From: Acidobacteriaceae bacterium KBS 146
Lineage (GTDB): Bacteria; Acidobacteriota; Terriglobia; Terriglobales; Acidobacteriaceae
DNA: 64,000 nt
NCBI GenBank assembly: GCA_000688615.1
Contig: JHVA01000001.1
Coordinates: forward strand, 4,881,001 to 4,945,000
Direction: 5' to 3'
A model generated the notes under the pieces. That model saw only the letters and a list, made by a program, of their open reading frames with translations. It was not told where the DNA came from and did no database searches. The translations under genes were made by a program, and so were the position numbers. Positions 16,791 through 26,824 of this stretch are shown here, one piece after another (positions within the stretch are counted from its first letter, which is position 1; each line of letters starts with the position of its first letter).

Positions 16791-18143
16791 ATGGGATCTA
16801 CGAGAGATGCACAATCCTTGGGATACGAAGGTACCTTTTCGCGCCGCGATTTTATTATGGGCGCCGCGGCGCTGAGTGCTGTTGCAAATGTGCCAAAAGC
16901 TTTTGGCCAACAGTCAACCGGCGCTCCGCGCGGAACGGTTTGGCTTTATATCAGCACCTACACGGGTGCGCCGGGACCCTTCTCAAGGAACGGGATGGGA
17001 ATTTACTTATGCCAGCTCAGTCTTTCCACCGGGAAGTTAGACGTCTTGAGACTTGTAGCTCCAGCTTTACCTGCGAGTGGAAACAACCCATCCACGGCGA
17101 GTCCATCCACGATTGCTCTCGATCCGACACGGACGCATCTGTATGCCGGAAATGAATACGGGCCCCCCGGAGCTGTGACCGCTTATTCGATCAACCGGGC
17201 CACAGGCGATCTGGCGCTGTTGAATGGTCAGCCTGCCGTGGGATCGCCGGCTCATGTCAGCGTTGACGAGAGCGGCAGGTATCTTTTCGCGGCCGAGTAC
17301 ACAGGCAGCTACTTCGAAGTCTTCCCGATTATCGTAGGAGGGTCGCTTGGGCCAGCGGTGTTTCAGCAGCAAGATCTCGGCAATGTTGGTCCGACGACTG
17401 CGACCAACGCGCCTCCGGGGAGCTTCGCGTTCAGCGCTCATGAGGGGCCTAATGGCCATCCACATCAGATGGAGGCGGACCCCTCGAATCGATGGGTTTT
17501 GGGGACCGATGCGGGCCAGGACCGGATATACGTTTGGAAGCTGACCCCGGGAGCCAACCCGCCCCTGACTCCGGCTGCGACACCGTTCGTCGAAGCGCCT
17601 CCGGGCGATGGGCCCCGGCACTTCGCGTTCCACCCCAATGGGGTCTGGATGTATTCCATTCAGGAAGAAGCGTCCACCATCATGTTCTGGGAGTTCAATC
17701 GCGCTACAGGAGCTCTTTCGCAACAACAGATCATCTCCAGCTTGCCGCCGGGATTCGCCGGTACGAGCTTCACGTCTGAGATCCGCGTCTCCGACGACGG
17801 TAACTTCGTCTATGGGGCAAACCGCACGAGCGACACCATCTGCGTTTTCTCAGTCGGCCACGACGGCACGCTTAGGCAGGTAAGCCACGCTTCAACTCTC
17901 GGGGACTATACGAGAATATTCACGATCGATCCCACCGGCCGGTTCATCGTGTCTGGTAATCAGCGGGCCGACAACGTTACGACTTTCAGGATCAATCCAG
18001 GAAAGGGCAACCATGGTCATAACCTGTGGGACGATGACAGGGGCGAAGATCATGGGGACGAGGAGCACGGTCCTGGCTCACTGACCTTCACGGGTGATTA
18101 CACGCCCGTAGGAAGTCCGTCAGGTATGGTGTTTTTGATTTGA
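16791..18143 (+). CDS. Tat-exported lactonase-fold (6-phosphogluconolactonase-like) beta-propeller
   Basis: 450 residues with AGGAGG directly before the ATG. A Tat motif (SRRDFIMGAAAL) near residue 17 predicts folded export. The rest is a seven-bladed propeller of the Pfam lactonase family: repeated blades such as PSTIALDPTRTHLYAGNEYG, HPHQMEADPSNRWVLGTDAG and SEIRVSDDGNFVYGANR, each with the Asp/Gly turn typical of the group. YbhE-type members hydrolyse 6-phosphogluconolactone, but exported relatives rarely have proven activity. A block near residues 405-430 is very rich in Asp, Glu and His (DDDRGEDHGDEEHG), possibly metal binding. It stands alone in its direction. Confidence 0.85.
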   Translation: MGSTRDAQSLGYEGTFSRRDFIMGAAALSAVANVPKAFGQQSTGAPRGTVWLYISTYTGAPGPFSRNGMGIYLCQLSLSTGKLDVLRLVAPALPASGNNPSTASPSTIALDPTRTHLYAGNEYGPPGAVTAYSINRATGDLALLNGQPAVGSPAHVSVDESGRYLFAAEYTGSYFEVFPIIVGGSLGPAVFQQQDLGNVGPTTATNAPPGSFAFSAHEGPNGHPHQMEADPSNRWVLGTDAGQDRIYVWKLTPGANPPLTPAATPFVEAPPGDGPRHFAFHPNGVWMYSIQEEASTIMFWEFNRATGALSQQQIISSLPPGFAGTSFTSEIRVSDDGNFVYGANRTSDTICVFSVGHDGTLRQVSHASTLGDYTRIFTIDPTGRFIVSGNQRADNVTTFRINPGKGNHGHNLWDDDRGEDHGDEEHGPGSLTFTGDYTPVGSPSGMVFLI

Positions 18144-18204
18144 CGTGGTGTTGATGGAGCAGCCAGGATCGATTGATTCGGGTAAACGCGCGCGGCATGA
18201 CCGA

Positions 18205-18288
18205 TCGGCCGGCGAAACCTCCGCCGACGATGACGACATGCCGCGACGTTTGTTGCTCGACGCTTTCGCAAGGCACGGTGATCTCCAA
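18205..18288 (-). pseudogene. Possible remnant of an FAD-dependent oxidoreductase N-terminus
   Basis: The minus strand reads CESVEQQTSRHVVIVGGGF followed by AG, which looks like the dinucleotide-binding GxGxxG start of a type II NADH dehydrogenase or similar flavoprotein. The similarity stops after about 25 codons and no frame continues it, so at most it is a fragment left by a deletion. It lies beside the RAYT/REP cassette, a plausible rearrangement site. The evidence is short and could be chance. Confidence 0.33.
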
Positions 18289-18336
18289 TTAGTAGAAGAC
18301 TTTTTGCTAGCAGCCGGCAGCATGGGGTGATTGCTT

Positions 18337-18394
18337 TCGGGTTCGCGCTTTGCGCGAATGCCCACATCTCAAAATCGAGATATGGGGCACCCGA
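18337..18394. repeat. REP-like three-hairpin element, copy A
   Basis: 58 nt built of an outer stem (TCGGGT with ACCCGA), inner hairpin 1 (TTCGCGC, TTT loop, GCGCGAA) and inner hairpin 2 (CCCACATCTC with GAGATATGGG). It is about 95 percent the same as copy B at 18906-18966, in direct orientation, and further similarity continues into the 3' end of the RAYT gene. Confidence 0.85.
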
Positions 18395-18409
18395 CTGGTG
18401 GCTGGATAG

Positions 18410-18889
18410 TCAGATGTGGACCGCCTGTTCTTGCGTGATCAGGACTGGAGTTGGTTCGTTGAGGAGATAGTGACGGTAGGACGACCACGGCCAATCTTCG
18501 GGGCGGGGGACGAGGCCTCGGGTGACTGGATTGCGGTGTATGTACTTTAGCTTTTCGACTCGTTTGTTGTGAGTGAGGACGTTGAAGTCGTAGTAGCGGG
18601 TTTGCCAGAAGGGGCGCTCTGAGAGGCGTCTCGATACGGAGATTTTTAAAGCCTGGAGGGCTTTCGAGAGGGGCTCGTCGGGAGGCTCGCTTACGAGGAG
18701 GTGGACGTGTTCGGGCATTACGACGTAGCCGAGGATTTGGAATTGGTATCGGCTGCGTGTTCGCTCCAGAGAGTCGAGGAAGATGTCTTTAGAGGTGGGG
18801 GTGTTCAGGTAGGGTCTGCGGTTGTAGCAACTGAAGGTGATGAAGTGGTCGTCGCCTTCTTGTTGGTATCGCTTGAGGCCCAGCGGCAT
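18410..18889 (-). CDS. REP-associated tyrosine transposase (RAYT, Y1_Tnp family)
   Basis: 159 residues, the usual size. The start MPLGLKRYQQEGDDHFITFS and the HUH motif EHVHLLV (His61, His63) followed by the catalytic-Tyr region KLKYIHRNPV (Tyr116), then GLVPRPEDWPWSSYRHY, are diagnostic of RAYT proteins. Such enzymes cut and join single-stranded REP hairpins and are domesticated relatives of IS200/IS605 transposases. The gene is bracketed by REP-like copies A and B; its last codons (ending VHI, TGA) are part of the AGATGTGG sequence that also follows copy B. The frame is intact, so the element could still be active. Confidence 0.93.
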   Translation of the reverse strand: MPLGLKRYQQEGDDHFITFSCYNRRPYLNTPTSKDIFLDSLERTRSRYQFQILGYVVMPEHVHLLVSEPPDEPLSKALQALKISVSRRLSERPFWQTRYYDFNVLTHNKRVEKLKYIHRNPVTRGLVPRPEDWPWSSYRHYLLNEPTPVLITQEQAVHI

Positions 18890-18905
18890 GGGTTGATTTT
18901 AGGGT

Positions 18906-18966
18906 ATCGGGTTCGCGCTTTGCGCGAATGTCCCACATCTCAGAATCGAGATATGGGGCACCCGAT
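18906..18966. repeat. REP-like three-hairpin element, copy B
   Basis: 61 nt with a perfect 7-bp outer stem (ATCGGGT with ACCCGAT) and the same two inner hairpins as copy A. It begins 17 bases upstream of the RAYT start codon. The right flank (to about 18999, containing AGATGTGGGCCACCCG) also resembles the right flank of copy A. Confidence 0.85.
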
Positions 18967-19017
18967 TTGTGGTAGTTCGATCAGATGTGGGCCACCCGTC
19001 CTTAATGAGCCTATTCA

Positions 19018-19878
19018 CTAATTGCCAGAAGCTAATCGACCAACCGCATCGTTCATTGTGTAATGAACGAACTGTCGCCCGAGAGCCGTCAAGACGTAAG
19101 CCTCTTTATCATCGAAAGCGCTCTTCATGGTTCGTGCACCATAGCCCTTAGGAACTCGCACTGCTCGCTTGGTCAAAAATTGACCAAGTTGATTTACATC
19201 CCGTTCTTGTCGGATCACCCCACCCGTGCTGAGATCTCTAAAGAGAAGTCTGAATAGGTCTGCCTCAGGGGAATCGTCCCGTACTTCTACTTTGTATAAG
19301 GCGTTCCAAATGTCGTTTCGAGTTGAGCCTGGATTTTGATGAATTTCACGGACAACAGCGAAGTGTGATTCGTGATAATTATTGAGCCAATCAACGAATA
19401 ACCGGACGACATCATCGTCGCAAACTCGAGTTCCACCGGCATTAGTTACTAAGTTTGCGACGTACTCCTGCTTTTGCTTTGTATCTGCGTGGTCCCACAC
19501 GCGGAATGCCTTGCGGACGATCCCAAGGTACTCTTCGCTTTCAATCCGCTCAGTGATTTCCTCGCCCAATGAGGCGAAACGCAAATCCACTTCGTTTAAT
19601 GTCTCTTGTAAGTTTCCTAGCTTCTCGTGATGTTCTTCCAACCACTCCGTCTGGAGCTCACTAATTCGAATATTGTCTTCGTCATTTTTTAGCGACGCTG
19701 CAGCGCTGAGGTATCCACCTATCCAAGGGATGCTACCGAGGGCCGCTAAGAAAAACTTCTTGGCGAAGCGATCGCGCCTAGTACCGGAATATTCTGAAAT
19801 CTCTGCCTTGATCGCTTCAATTTCGCCTTTTGCTGGAAAAGGGCCGAGATTTAGTGATATCGGGTCGTCGCTTTCCAT
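19018..19878 (-). CDS. Unknown protein with hydrophobic N-terminal segment, coiled coil and helix-turn-helix-like C-terminus; probably transferred
   Basis: 286 residues from the ATG at 19878; the longer frame up to 20907 is only the shadow of ffh. A hydrophobic segment at about 42-63 (KFFLAALGSIPWIGGYLSAA) is followed by a charged, probably coiled-coil region (70-115), then a helical block (IVRKAFRVWDHADTKQKQEY) and a C-terminal part with wHTH character (AVVREIHQNPGSTRNDIW, VLTALGRQFVHYT). GC content is visibly lower and codon use more mixed than in the flanking genes. It sits between REP copy B and ffh. I do not recognise the family; the layout recalls solitary genes in defence islands, which is speculation. 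Expression signals are weak. Confidence 0.75.
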   Translation of the reverse strand: MESDDPISLNLGPFPAKGEIEAIKAEISEYSGTRRDRFAKKFFLAALGSIPWIGGYLSAAASLKNDEDNIRISELQTEWLEEHHEKLGNLQETLNEVDLRFASLGEEITERIESEEYLGIVRKAFRVWDHADTKQKQEYVANLVTNAGGTRVCDDDVVRLFVDWLNNYHESHFAVVREIHQNPGSTRNDIWNALYKVEVRDDSPEADLFRLLFRDLSTGGVIRQERDVNQLGQFLTKRAVRVPKGYGARTMKSAFDDKEAYVLTALGRQFVHYTMNDAVGRLASGN

Positions 19879-19886
19879 TGTGCCTC

Positions 19887-21272
<1,386 letters not shown>

Positions 21273-21454
21273 GGCTACCTATCAGTTTATCAGCGGGGAA
21301 GGGCTTCACTGGCGACCCGGGTCGGGGGATTTCTTAAGGTTGTGGGTGGTGGATGGTTACGGGTCGGGGAGAGGTCGATCGAGACTTCCTGATTGGAGCG
21401 AGCATGAGGGAGCAGGAGTCCTTGGCGACGGCAAGACTCGCGATGGGTACGGGG

Positions 21455-22846
21455 TTAGACGCGCGCGGCGCGTTGGGCCATATTGAGGGCGTCGGACCAG
21501 AAGCTGGTGGAGGAGTGGACGACCTCCATGACGGATTCGATGGCGTCGAGGTACTGCTCGAGCTGAGCGTCGGTAACGACGAGTGGAGGCGCGACCTTGA
21601 GGACCATGAAGTTGTTGCCGCACATCTGCGAGAGGATGTCGTGGTGCTGGAAGAGGCGCATGACGAGCATCTGGCCGAACATGCCGGGATGGATGGTCCG
21701 GAAGGTCTGGAAGGGAATGCGCAGGCGCAGGGAAGTGGGCGGCTGCAGGACGATCCCGTTGAGCATGCCGAGTCCGCGCACCTGCGAAAACATCTCGAAG
21801 CGGCTGAGACGCTGGGTGAGCTGGTCGCGCAGCTCTGCGCCCATGCTGTCGGCGCGAGGAGCGAGCTTTTCCTGCTCGATGACGTCGAGGGTGGCGAGGC
21901 CGACGCGCATGGAGAGAGCGTTTTCGCTGAAGGTGGAGGTGTGGATGATGGATTTCTTGAGCGAGCCGTAGACAGATTTATAGATGGCGTCGGTCATCAG
22001 GACGGCAGCGACGGGGACGAGGCCTCCGCTGAGAGCTTTCGCCAGAACGATCATGTCGGGGTTCACGCCTTCGCGGTTTGCGGTGACGAAGGTTCCGGTG
22101 CGGCCGATTCCGGTCTGCACCTCGTCGAGTACGAAGAGCGCGCCGTGTTTTTTGCAGAGCGCCTGGACGGATGCCAGGTAGTCGGGCGGCGGAGGAACGA
22201 TGCCGGCCTCGCCCTGGAGCGGCTCGAGGATGACGGCGGCGATCTTGTGCTGGCGGAGGGCGGCATCGAGCGCGGCGAGATCGCCGAAGGGAATCTCGTA
22301 GGTCTCTGGGAGCAGCGGACCGAATCCTTCCTTCCAGAAGTCGTCGCCCATCAGGGAGAGCGCTCCGCAGGTAAGGCCGTGGAAGGCGCCTTTGGCGTAG
22401 ACGATGCCGTTGCGGCCGGTGAAGACGCGGGCGAACTTGATGACGGCTTCGATGCCCTCGCTGCCGGAGCTGCAGAAGAAGGTCTTGGTGAGGTGCGGAC
22501 AGGTGAGCGCGGTGAGGCGCTCCGCAAGAGTGCCGGCGGTGTAGGCGATGTGGCTCTGCAGCATGGTGGGGCCGGAGGCCTGCAGCTCGCGAATGAGCGC
22601 ATCGACGATATAGGGGTGATTGTGCCCGGTGTTGTAGACGCAGTAGCCGGAGAGAAAGTCGAGGATGACGCGACCGTCGTCGGTGTGGAGCTCGGTGCCG
22701 GTGCAGCGGCGATAGTGAACATCCATACCCAGAAGACCGAGCAGACGAACCCACTCCGGATTGACGAAGTTTCGATAGGAGGTGTCGGGGACGGTTGACG
22801 ATGGGGCGGGGACCTGTGTTTCCGGGGAGAAGACGTCTGAGGGCAT
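21455..22846 (-). CDS. Class III PLP-dependent aminotransferase (aspartate aminotransferase family)
   Basis: 463 residues. Class III (ornithine or acetylornithine aminotransferase-like) features are clear: GYCVYNTGHNHPYIVDAL, FFCSSGSEGIEAVIKFAR, the Asp that contacts the PLP ring in LFVLDEVQTGIGRTG, and the Schiff-base Lys in VLAKALSGGLVPV. It transfers an amino group between an omega-amino acid and a keto acid in the cytoplasm. The N-terminal 35 residues are an unusual extension. A separate 182-bp gap divides it from ffh, and a small membrane-protein gene lies upstream. The exact substrate is undecided. Confidence 0.9.
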   Translation of the reverse strand: MPSDVFSPETQVPAPSSTVPDTSYRNFVNPEWVRLLGLLGMDVHYRRCTGTELHTDDGRVILDFLSGYCVYNTGHNHPYIVDALIRELQASGPTMLQSHIAYTAGTLAERLTALTCPHLTKTFFCSSGSEGIEAVIKFARVFTGRNGIVYAKGAFHGLTCGALSLMGDDFWKEGFGPLLPETYEIPFGDLAALDAALRQHKIAAVILEPLQGEAGIVPPPPDYLASVQALCKKHGALFVLDEVQTGIGRTGTFVTANREGVNPDMIVLAKALSGGLVPVAAVLMTDAIYKSVYGSLKKSIIHTSTFSENALSMRVGLATLDVIEQEKLAPRADSMGAELRDQLTQRLSRFEMFSQVRGLGMLNGIVLQPPTSLRLRIPFQTFRTIHPGMFGQMLVMRLFQHHDILSQMCGNNFMVLKVAPPLVVTDAQLEQYLDAIESVMEVVHSSTSFWSDALNMAQRAARV

Positions 22847-22930
22847 GGTCCGTTGTTCCTTAGGCTGTAAGACGGCGGCTGGACGGTTTTGTCTCCTGGT
22901 ACCCGAATTTGCGAGAAGCGCGTGATGCCG

Positions 22931-23227
22931 CTATGTGCGATTTGGAGCGGGCGGGGTGGGAGCGGAAGCTTTGCCCGCGCGCCCCAGAAAGGTCATGGAG
23001 AGATAGGCTCCGATCCAGGAGCCTAAGGCGGCAAAGAGCACGTAGACCCAATGCCGGGTGTAGCTGATGACGGCGAAGGCGGAGAGCAGGTACCAGATGC
23101 TGCTCCACGTGGCGGCGGGCACGCGGCGGCGAGCAGAGACGGCGGCGTTGAAGAGGACGTAGACGGCATCGGTCGCGGCGGTGGAGACCAGAACGCCGGA
23201 TGCCAAAAGGAGATCGAGATGGGGCAT
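22931..23227 (-). CDS. Small integral membrane protein, unknown
   Basis: 98 residues with AGAGGAG just before its ATG. Three hydrophobic segments are visible: about 5-25 (LASGVLVSTAATDAVYVLF), 42-58 and 60-80 (VLFAALGSWIGAYLSMTFL), then a polar Pro/Ala-rich tail. It would sit in the inner membrane. I cannot place the family. It precedes the aminotransferase by 84 bases on the same strand, so cotranscription is possible. Confidence 0.7.
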   Translation of the reverse strand: MPHLDLLLASGVLVSTAATDAVYVLFNAAVSARRRVPAATWSSIWYLLSAFAVISYTRHWVYVLFAALGSWIGAYLSMTFLGRAGKASAPTPPAPNRT

Positions 23228-23428
23228 TGAGTTTGCTCCTCTTTGAATGAAGTTTCAGGAATCTTATTCTGGATCGCGCATCCAGATTATGCGTTCATCT
23301 TGTTGAATCCATGAGGTGCAAAGGATTGCGCAGAATTTTGAGGGGGTACGAGGAAGGGTTCGTACCAAGGCTGGTACGTCAGTCAGAGCGAAGAGATTTT
23401 CGGGACGCAGGCGGCGATAATCGGGGGT

Positions 23429-24376
23429 ATGCAAGGACAACCTTCTTTGGCTGGCAACGTCCAGATCGTGCGGGAGTACATGGTGTACCTGCGCGTGGAG
23501 AAGGGGATGAGGCCTGCAACGTGCGAGGCGTACCGGCGTGATCTGGAGCAGTTGGCAGAGCATGTGGAGGGGCGCAACGGGTTGTTGCTGACGACACAGC
23601 AGGAGGACGTCAGCGGCTTTATGGAGAGTCTGCGTGTCCATGGTGTCGATGGGCGCTCGATTGCGCGCAAGCTGAGCGCTTTGCGAGGGTTTTATCGCTG
23701 GCTGCTGATGGATAAGAAGATTGCGCACGATCCTACGGTGAACATAGAGAGTCCATCGAGCTGGAAGATTCTGCCGAAGAGCCTGGCGGAGAGCGAAGTC
23801 GCAGAGATGCTGGAGCATACCAATGTGGCTGCACAGGCTGCAGATGCGGATGGCCTGGCGCTGCGGGATCACGCGATTCTGGAGATGTTGTACGGGGGCG
23901 GACTTCGGGTGGGCGAGATCTGTTCGTTGCACGTAGAAGATCTGCACCTGGATACGGGCCGGGCACAGGTGCGAGGCAAGGGAGACAAGGAGAGAATCGT
24001 TCCGCTGGGACGCGCGGCGGTTGAGGCGCTGGAACGTTACCTGTCGCTGGGAAGGCCGGAGCTTGCGGTATCGATTCACGAACGAACGTTGTTTTTAAGC
24101 GTGCGGGGAAGGCCGTTGACACGGCAGTGGGTGTGGGAGATGGTTCGTTCGGTGTCGCCGACAGGACATAAGGTAAGTCCGCATCAGTTGCGTCATAGTT
24201 GTGCCACGCACATGGTGGAGCACGGAGCCGATCTGAGAAGTGTGCAGACTTTGTTAGGACACGCAGACATTGCCACGACGCAGATTTATACGCATGTCGC
24301 TTTGGGAAGACTGAAGCAGATCCATCGAATGCACCATCCCCGCGGGAAGCGACTGGGGCGAGAGACTGAGGGCTGA
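23429..24376 (+). CDS. xerD: Tyrosine recombinase, XerD-like
   Basis: 315 residues, standard size for Xer proteins. The N-terminal SAM-like core-binding domain (VREYMVYLRVEKGMRPATCE) is followed by the catalytic domain with Arg in GGGLRVGEIC, Lys in GKGDKERIVPLG, His/Arg in HQLRHSCATHM, His in LLGHADIATTQ and the nucleophile Tyr in IYTHVALG. XerC and XerD resolve chromosome dimers at dif with FtsK. The assignment to XerD rather than XerC rests on overall feel and the adjacent second copy. The GTG of the next recombinase begins 3 bases after its stop, so the two are one operon. Confidence 0.85.
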   Translation: MQGQPSLAGNVQIVREYMVYLRVEKGMRPATCEAYRRDLEQLAEHVEGRNGLLLTTQQEDVSGFMESLRVHGVDGRSIARKLSALRGFYRWLLMDKKIAHDPTVNIESPSSWKILPKSLAESEVAEMLEHTNVAAQAADADGLALRDHAILEMLYGGGLRVGEICSLHVEDLHLDTGRAQVRGKGDKERIVPLGRAAVEALERYLSLGRPELAVSIHERTLFLSVRGRPLTRQWVWEMVRSVSPTGHKVSPHQLRHSCATHMVEHGADLRSVQTLLGHADIATTQIYTHVALGRLKQIHRMHHPRGKRLGRETEG

Positions 24377-24379
24377 GAC

Positions 24380-25381
24380 GTGGGTGAGGCGGCGAAGAGG
24401 AGCGAATTTAATGAGCTGGCCGAGAGGTTCCTGTCCATGCTCACCAATCAGCGCGGAGCCTCGGAGCATACTGTGCGTGCCTATACCCGCGAGGTTCGCA
24501 GCTTTGCGGCTTATCTGACGGAGAGCCTGGGTAGCGAAGCGCAGATAGGTTCGGTTGAACATCCTCATATCCGTGTTTATCTCAGCGCGCTTTATGAACG
24601 CGGGCTGACAAAGGCGAGCGCGGCGCGCGCACTGGCGGCGATTCGGAGCTGGTTTCGCTGGCTGGCGAAAGAGCGCCTGGTGGAGCAGAACCCAGCCGTG
24701 CTGGTGAGTACGCCCAAGCTTCCTAAGCATCTGCCACGGGTACCCAGTGTGGAAGAGGTCAACCGCGTATTGAACTCGCTGGAGTCGTCGCCGAAACGAA
24801 AGAGACGAATGGGTGAGGAAGGGGCGAGCGAATCCGCGGAGGCGATCACGTGGCCGGAGAGGGAACGGGTGATCTTTGAGCTGCTTTACGGTTGCGGGAT
24901 CCGAAACTCCGAACTGGTGGGACTTGATATCGGGAGCGTGAAGTGGGCAGACGAGGCGATTCTGGTTCGCGGCAAGGGACGCAAGGAGCGACTGGTTCCA
25001 CTGGGGGATGAGGCTGCACGTGCTTTGAGGGAGTATCTTCCGGCCCGCGCAGAGCGGTTGACGTCGGCTGGAAAGGGAGCCTTCGTGAATCAGGGACCTT
25101 TGCTGATCAACCTGCGGGCGCGTGGAGATTGCAGACTTACGACCCGGAGCGTAGGACGGATCGTCAAGGCAATTGCTTTAAGCAGGGGACTGGCTGCGGA
25201 TGTGCATCCTCACACGCTTCGCCATGCCTTCGGAACACACATGCTGGAAGAGGGAGCGGATCTGCGTGCCATTCAGGAGATGCTGGGGCACGAGCGGCTG
25301 TCGACTACGCAGCGTTATACCCAGCTGACCGTGGGGCAGGTTCAGAAGGTGTACGACGAGACTCATCCCCGGGCTCGCTAG
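24380..25381 (+). CDS. xerC: Tyrosine recombinase, XerC-like
   Basis: 333 residues, GTG start. The same architecture as its neighbour, with catalytic residues in YGCGIRNSELVGLD, GKGRKERLVPLG, HTLRHAFGTHMLEEG, MLGHERLSTTQRYTQ. A 25-residue charged insertion (SSPKRKRRMGEEGASESAE) lies between the core-binding and catalytic domains. Expected to act with the neighbouring recombinase at dif during chromosome segregation. The last 77 bases overlap the 3' end of the convergent kinase gene at 25305. A pair of adjacent Xer genes is less common than dispersed ones. Confidence 0.87.
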   Translation: MGEAAKRSEFNELAERFLSMLTNQRGASEHTVRAYTREVRSFAAYLTESLGSEAQIGSVEHPHIRVYLSALYERGLTKASAARALAAIRSWFRWLAKERLVEQNPAVLVSTPKLPKHLPRVPSVEEVNRVLNSLESSPKRKRRMGEEGASESAEAITWPERERVIFELLYGCGIRNSELVGLDIGSVKWADEAILVRGKGRKERLVPLGDEAARALREYLPARAERLTSAGKGAFVNQGPLLINLRARGDCRLTTRSVGRIVKAIALSRGLAADVHPHTLRHAFGTHMLEEGADLRAIQEMLGHERLSTTQRYTQLTVGQVQKVYDETHPRAR

Positions 25382-26669
25382 CGTTCTTTTCGTCGATGGG
25401 TTGAGGGTTGCGAGGACGGGGGTGGGGACGTGTGACGTCTTCCAGTTCGCTCGAAGGCGCCTCGCTCATGTAAGGGAGAAAGATAGAGAAGACGGTCCCG
25501 CTATGCGAAGGAGACTGGCTGCTGCGAACCGAGATCTTTCCCTTGTGGCGAGCGATGATCTGGCTGCTGACCCAGAGGCCGAGGCCGGTTCCTGAAGCGC
25601 CTTTGGTCGTGTAGAAAGGCTCAAAGAGCTGGCGCCTCGTGGTTGCACTCATTCCAGATCCTGTGTCGGCAATGACGATCCGGGCGCCGTGAGTCTCCGT
25701 TACAGGATCGAATCCAAAACGGACCCGCACGCGGAGTCTGCCACCGTTGGGCATGGCATCGAGCGCATTGCCGATGAGATTGACGATCACCTGGCGCAGC
25801 TCTCCCTGATGCATGAAGAAGGGAGAGACAGAGATGTACTCCTTCTGGATCGCCACGTTGCAGATGGAGAGACGCCCGAGATGGAGAGAAAGGGCGCTCT
25901 CGATGATCTCGGGAAGAGGTGTGCTCGCTGAGCCTCGGCTATTGCGGAAGAAACCAAGAGTTTGGGATGCAATGTGTGAAACGCGCGCCAGCTCGTGCTG
26001 CGCCAAAGTGAGGTAGCTGCGTGCCTCCTCGGAGATCTCTTCGTGTTCCACGAGATAGAGAAGGTTGGTGATGGACTCGAGGGGATTATTGATCTCATGG
26101 GCGATACTCGCCGCCATTCGTCCAGCGAGCGCGAGTTTGTCCGCATTGCGGAGCGCCTCTTCGGCACGTCGCGTGGATGTGATATCTCGTGAGACTTTTG
26201 AAGCTCCGATGACGTTGCCGGAGGAATCGAATATGGGAGAGACGGTGATGGATACGGCTATGTCGGAGCCGTCTTTATGGCGTCGCAGTGTTTCGTAGTG
26301 ATCGACCTTTTGTCCGATGCGTATCTTCTGCAGCACCAGCTCGGTGTCTTCAATGCAATTGGGGGACGCCATCTCGGACGTGGGGCGGCCGATGATCTCG
26401 GCAGCGGCGTAGCCAAAGACTCGCTCGGCACCCTTGTTCCAGCTGGTGATGATGCCGGCCAGATCGCAGCTGAGGATAGCGTCGTCAGACGATTCCACGA
26501 TGGCAGCCAGGAGCGCGAGATCATGCTCTGCACTTTGGCCGCTGATGGATAGCTTTTCGGGTCCTGACGTGACGGAAGCCCCGATTACCTCGGAAGTCGA
26601 AGGACGGGAGATCACGTCTTTGCTGGTTTCTGCACCGCCCGGCTGCGGTGTAACATCCGATAACGCCAT
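25305..26669 (-). CDS. PAS sensor histidine kinase (orphan)
   Basis: 454 residues, ATG at 26669 with GGGAGC close upstream. PAS domain about 50-168 (AILSCDLAGIITSWNKGAERVFGY in parts, ending VSRDIT), HisKA with SIAHEINNPLE (His191), HATPase with DTGSGMS and GTGLGLWVSS. A C-terminal tail of about 55 residues, rich in Pro, Glu and Arg, follows the kinase and part of it is encoded in the overlap with xerC, so the tail may be a read-through extension of limited function. No membrane segment. No adjacent response regulator on its strand; the sigma54 regulator at 27369 is divergent and has its own kinase. Confidence 0.9.
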   Translation of the reverse strand: MALSDVTPQPGGAETSKDVISRPSTSEVIGASVTSGPEKLSISGQSAEHDLALLAAIVESSDDAILSCDLAGIITSWNKGAERVFGYAAAEIIGRPTSEMASPNCIEDTELVLQKIRIGQKVDHYETLRRHKDGSDIAVSITVSPIFDSSGNVIGASKVSRDITSTRRAEEALRNADKLALAGRMAASIAHEINNPLESITNLLYLVEHEEISEEARSYLTLAQHELARVSHIASQTLGFFRNSRGSASTPLPEIIESALSLHLGRLSICNVAIQKEYISVSPFFMHQGELRQVIVNLIGNALDAMPNGGRLRVRVRFGFDPVTETHGARIVIADTGSGMSATTRRQLFEPFYTTKGASGTGLGLWVSSQIIARHKGKISVRSSQSPSHSGTVFSIFLPYMSEAPSSELEDVTRPHPRPRNPQPIDEKNASEPGDESRRTPSEPAPRSAGYNAA

Positions 26670-26824
26670 ACTGCTCCCATGAGGGCCCTTTTAGAACGTG
26701 TAGGACCACTCTTCCTGCTAGGATGCAGAATTCCCCCGGAAAAGCTGCCAAAGCCGTAAATACGTGAGTTTAGGCGCAATCTGCTCCATCCAGGGCGCGA
26801 CAGCTAACTGTTAGTAGCGAGGGA

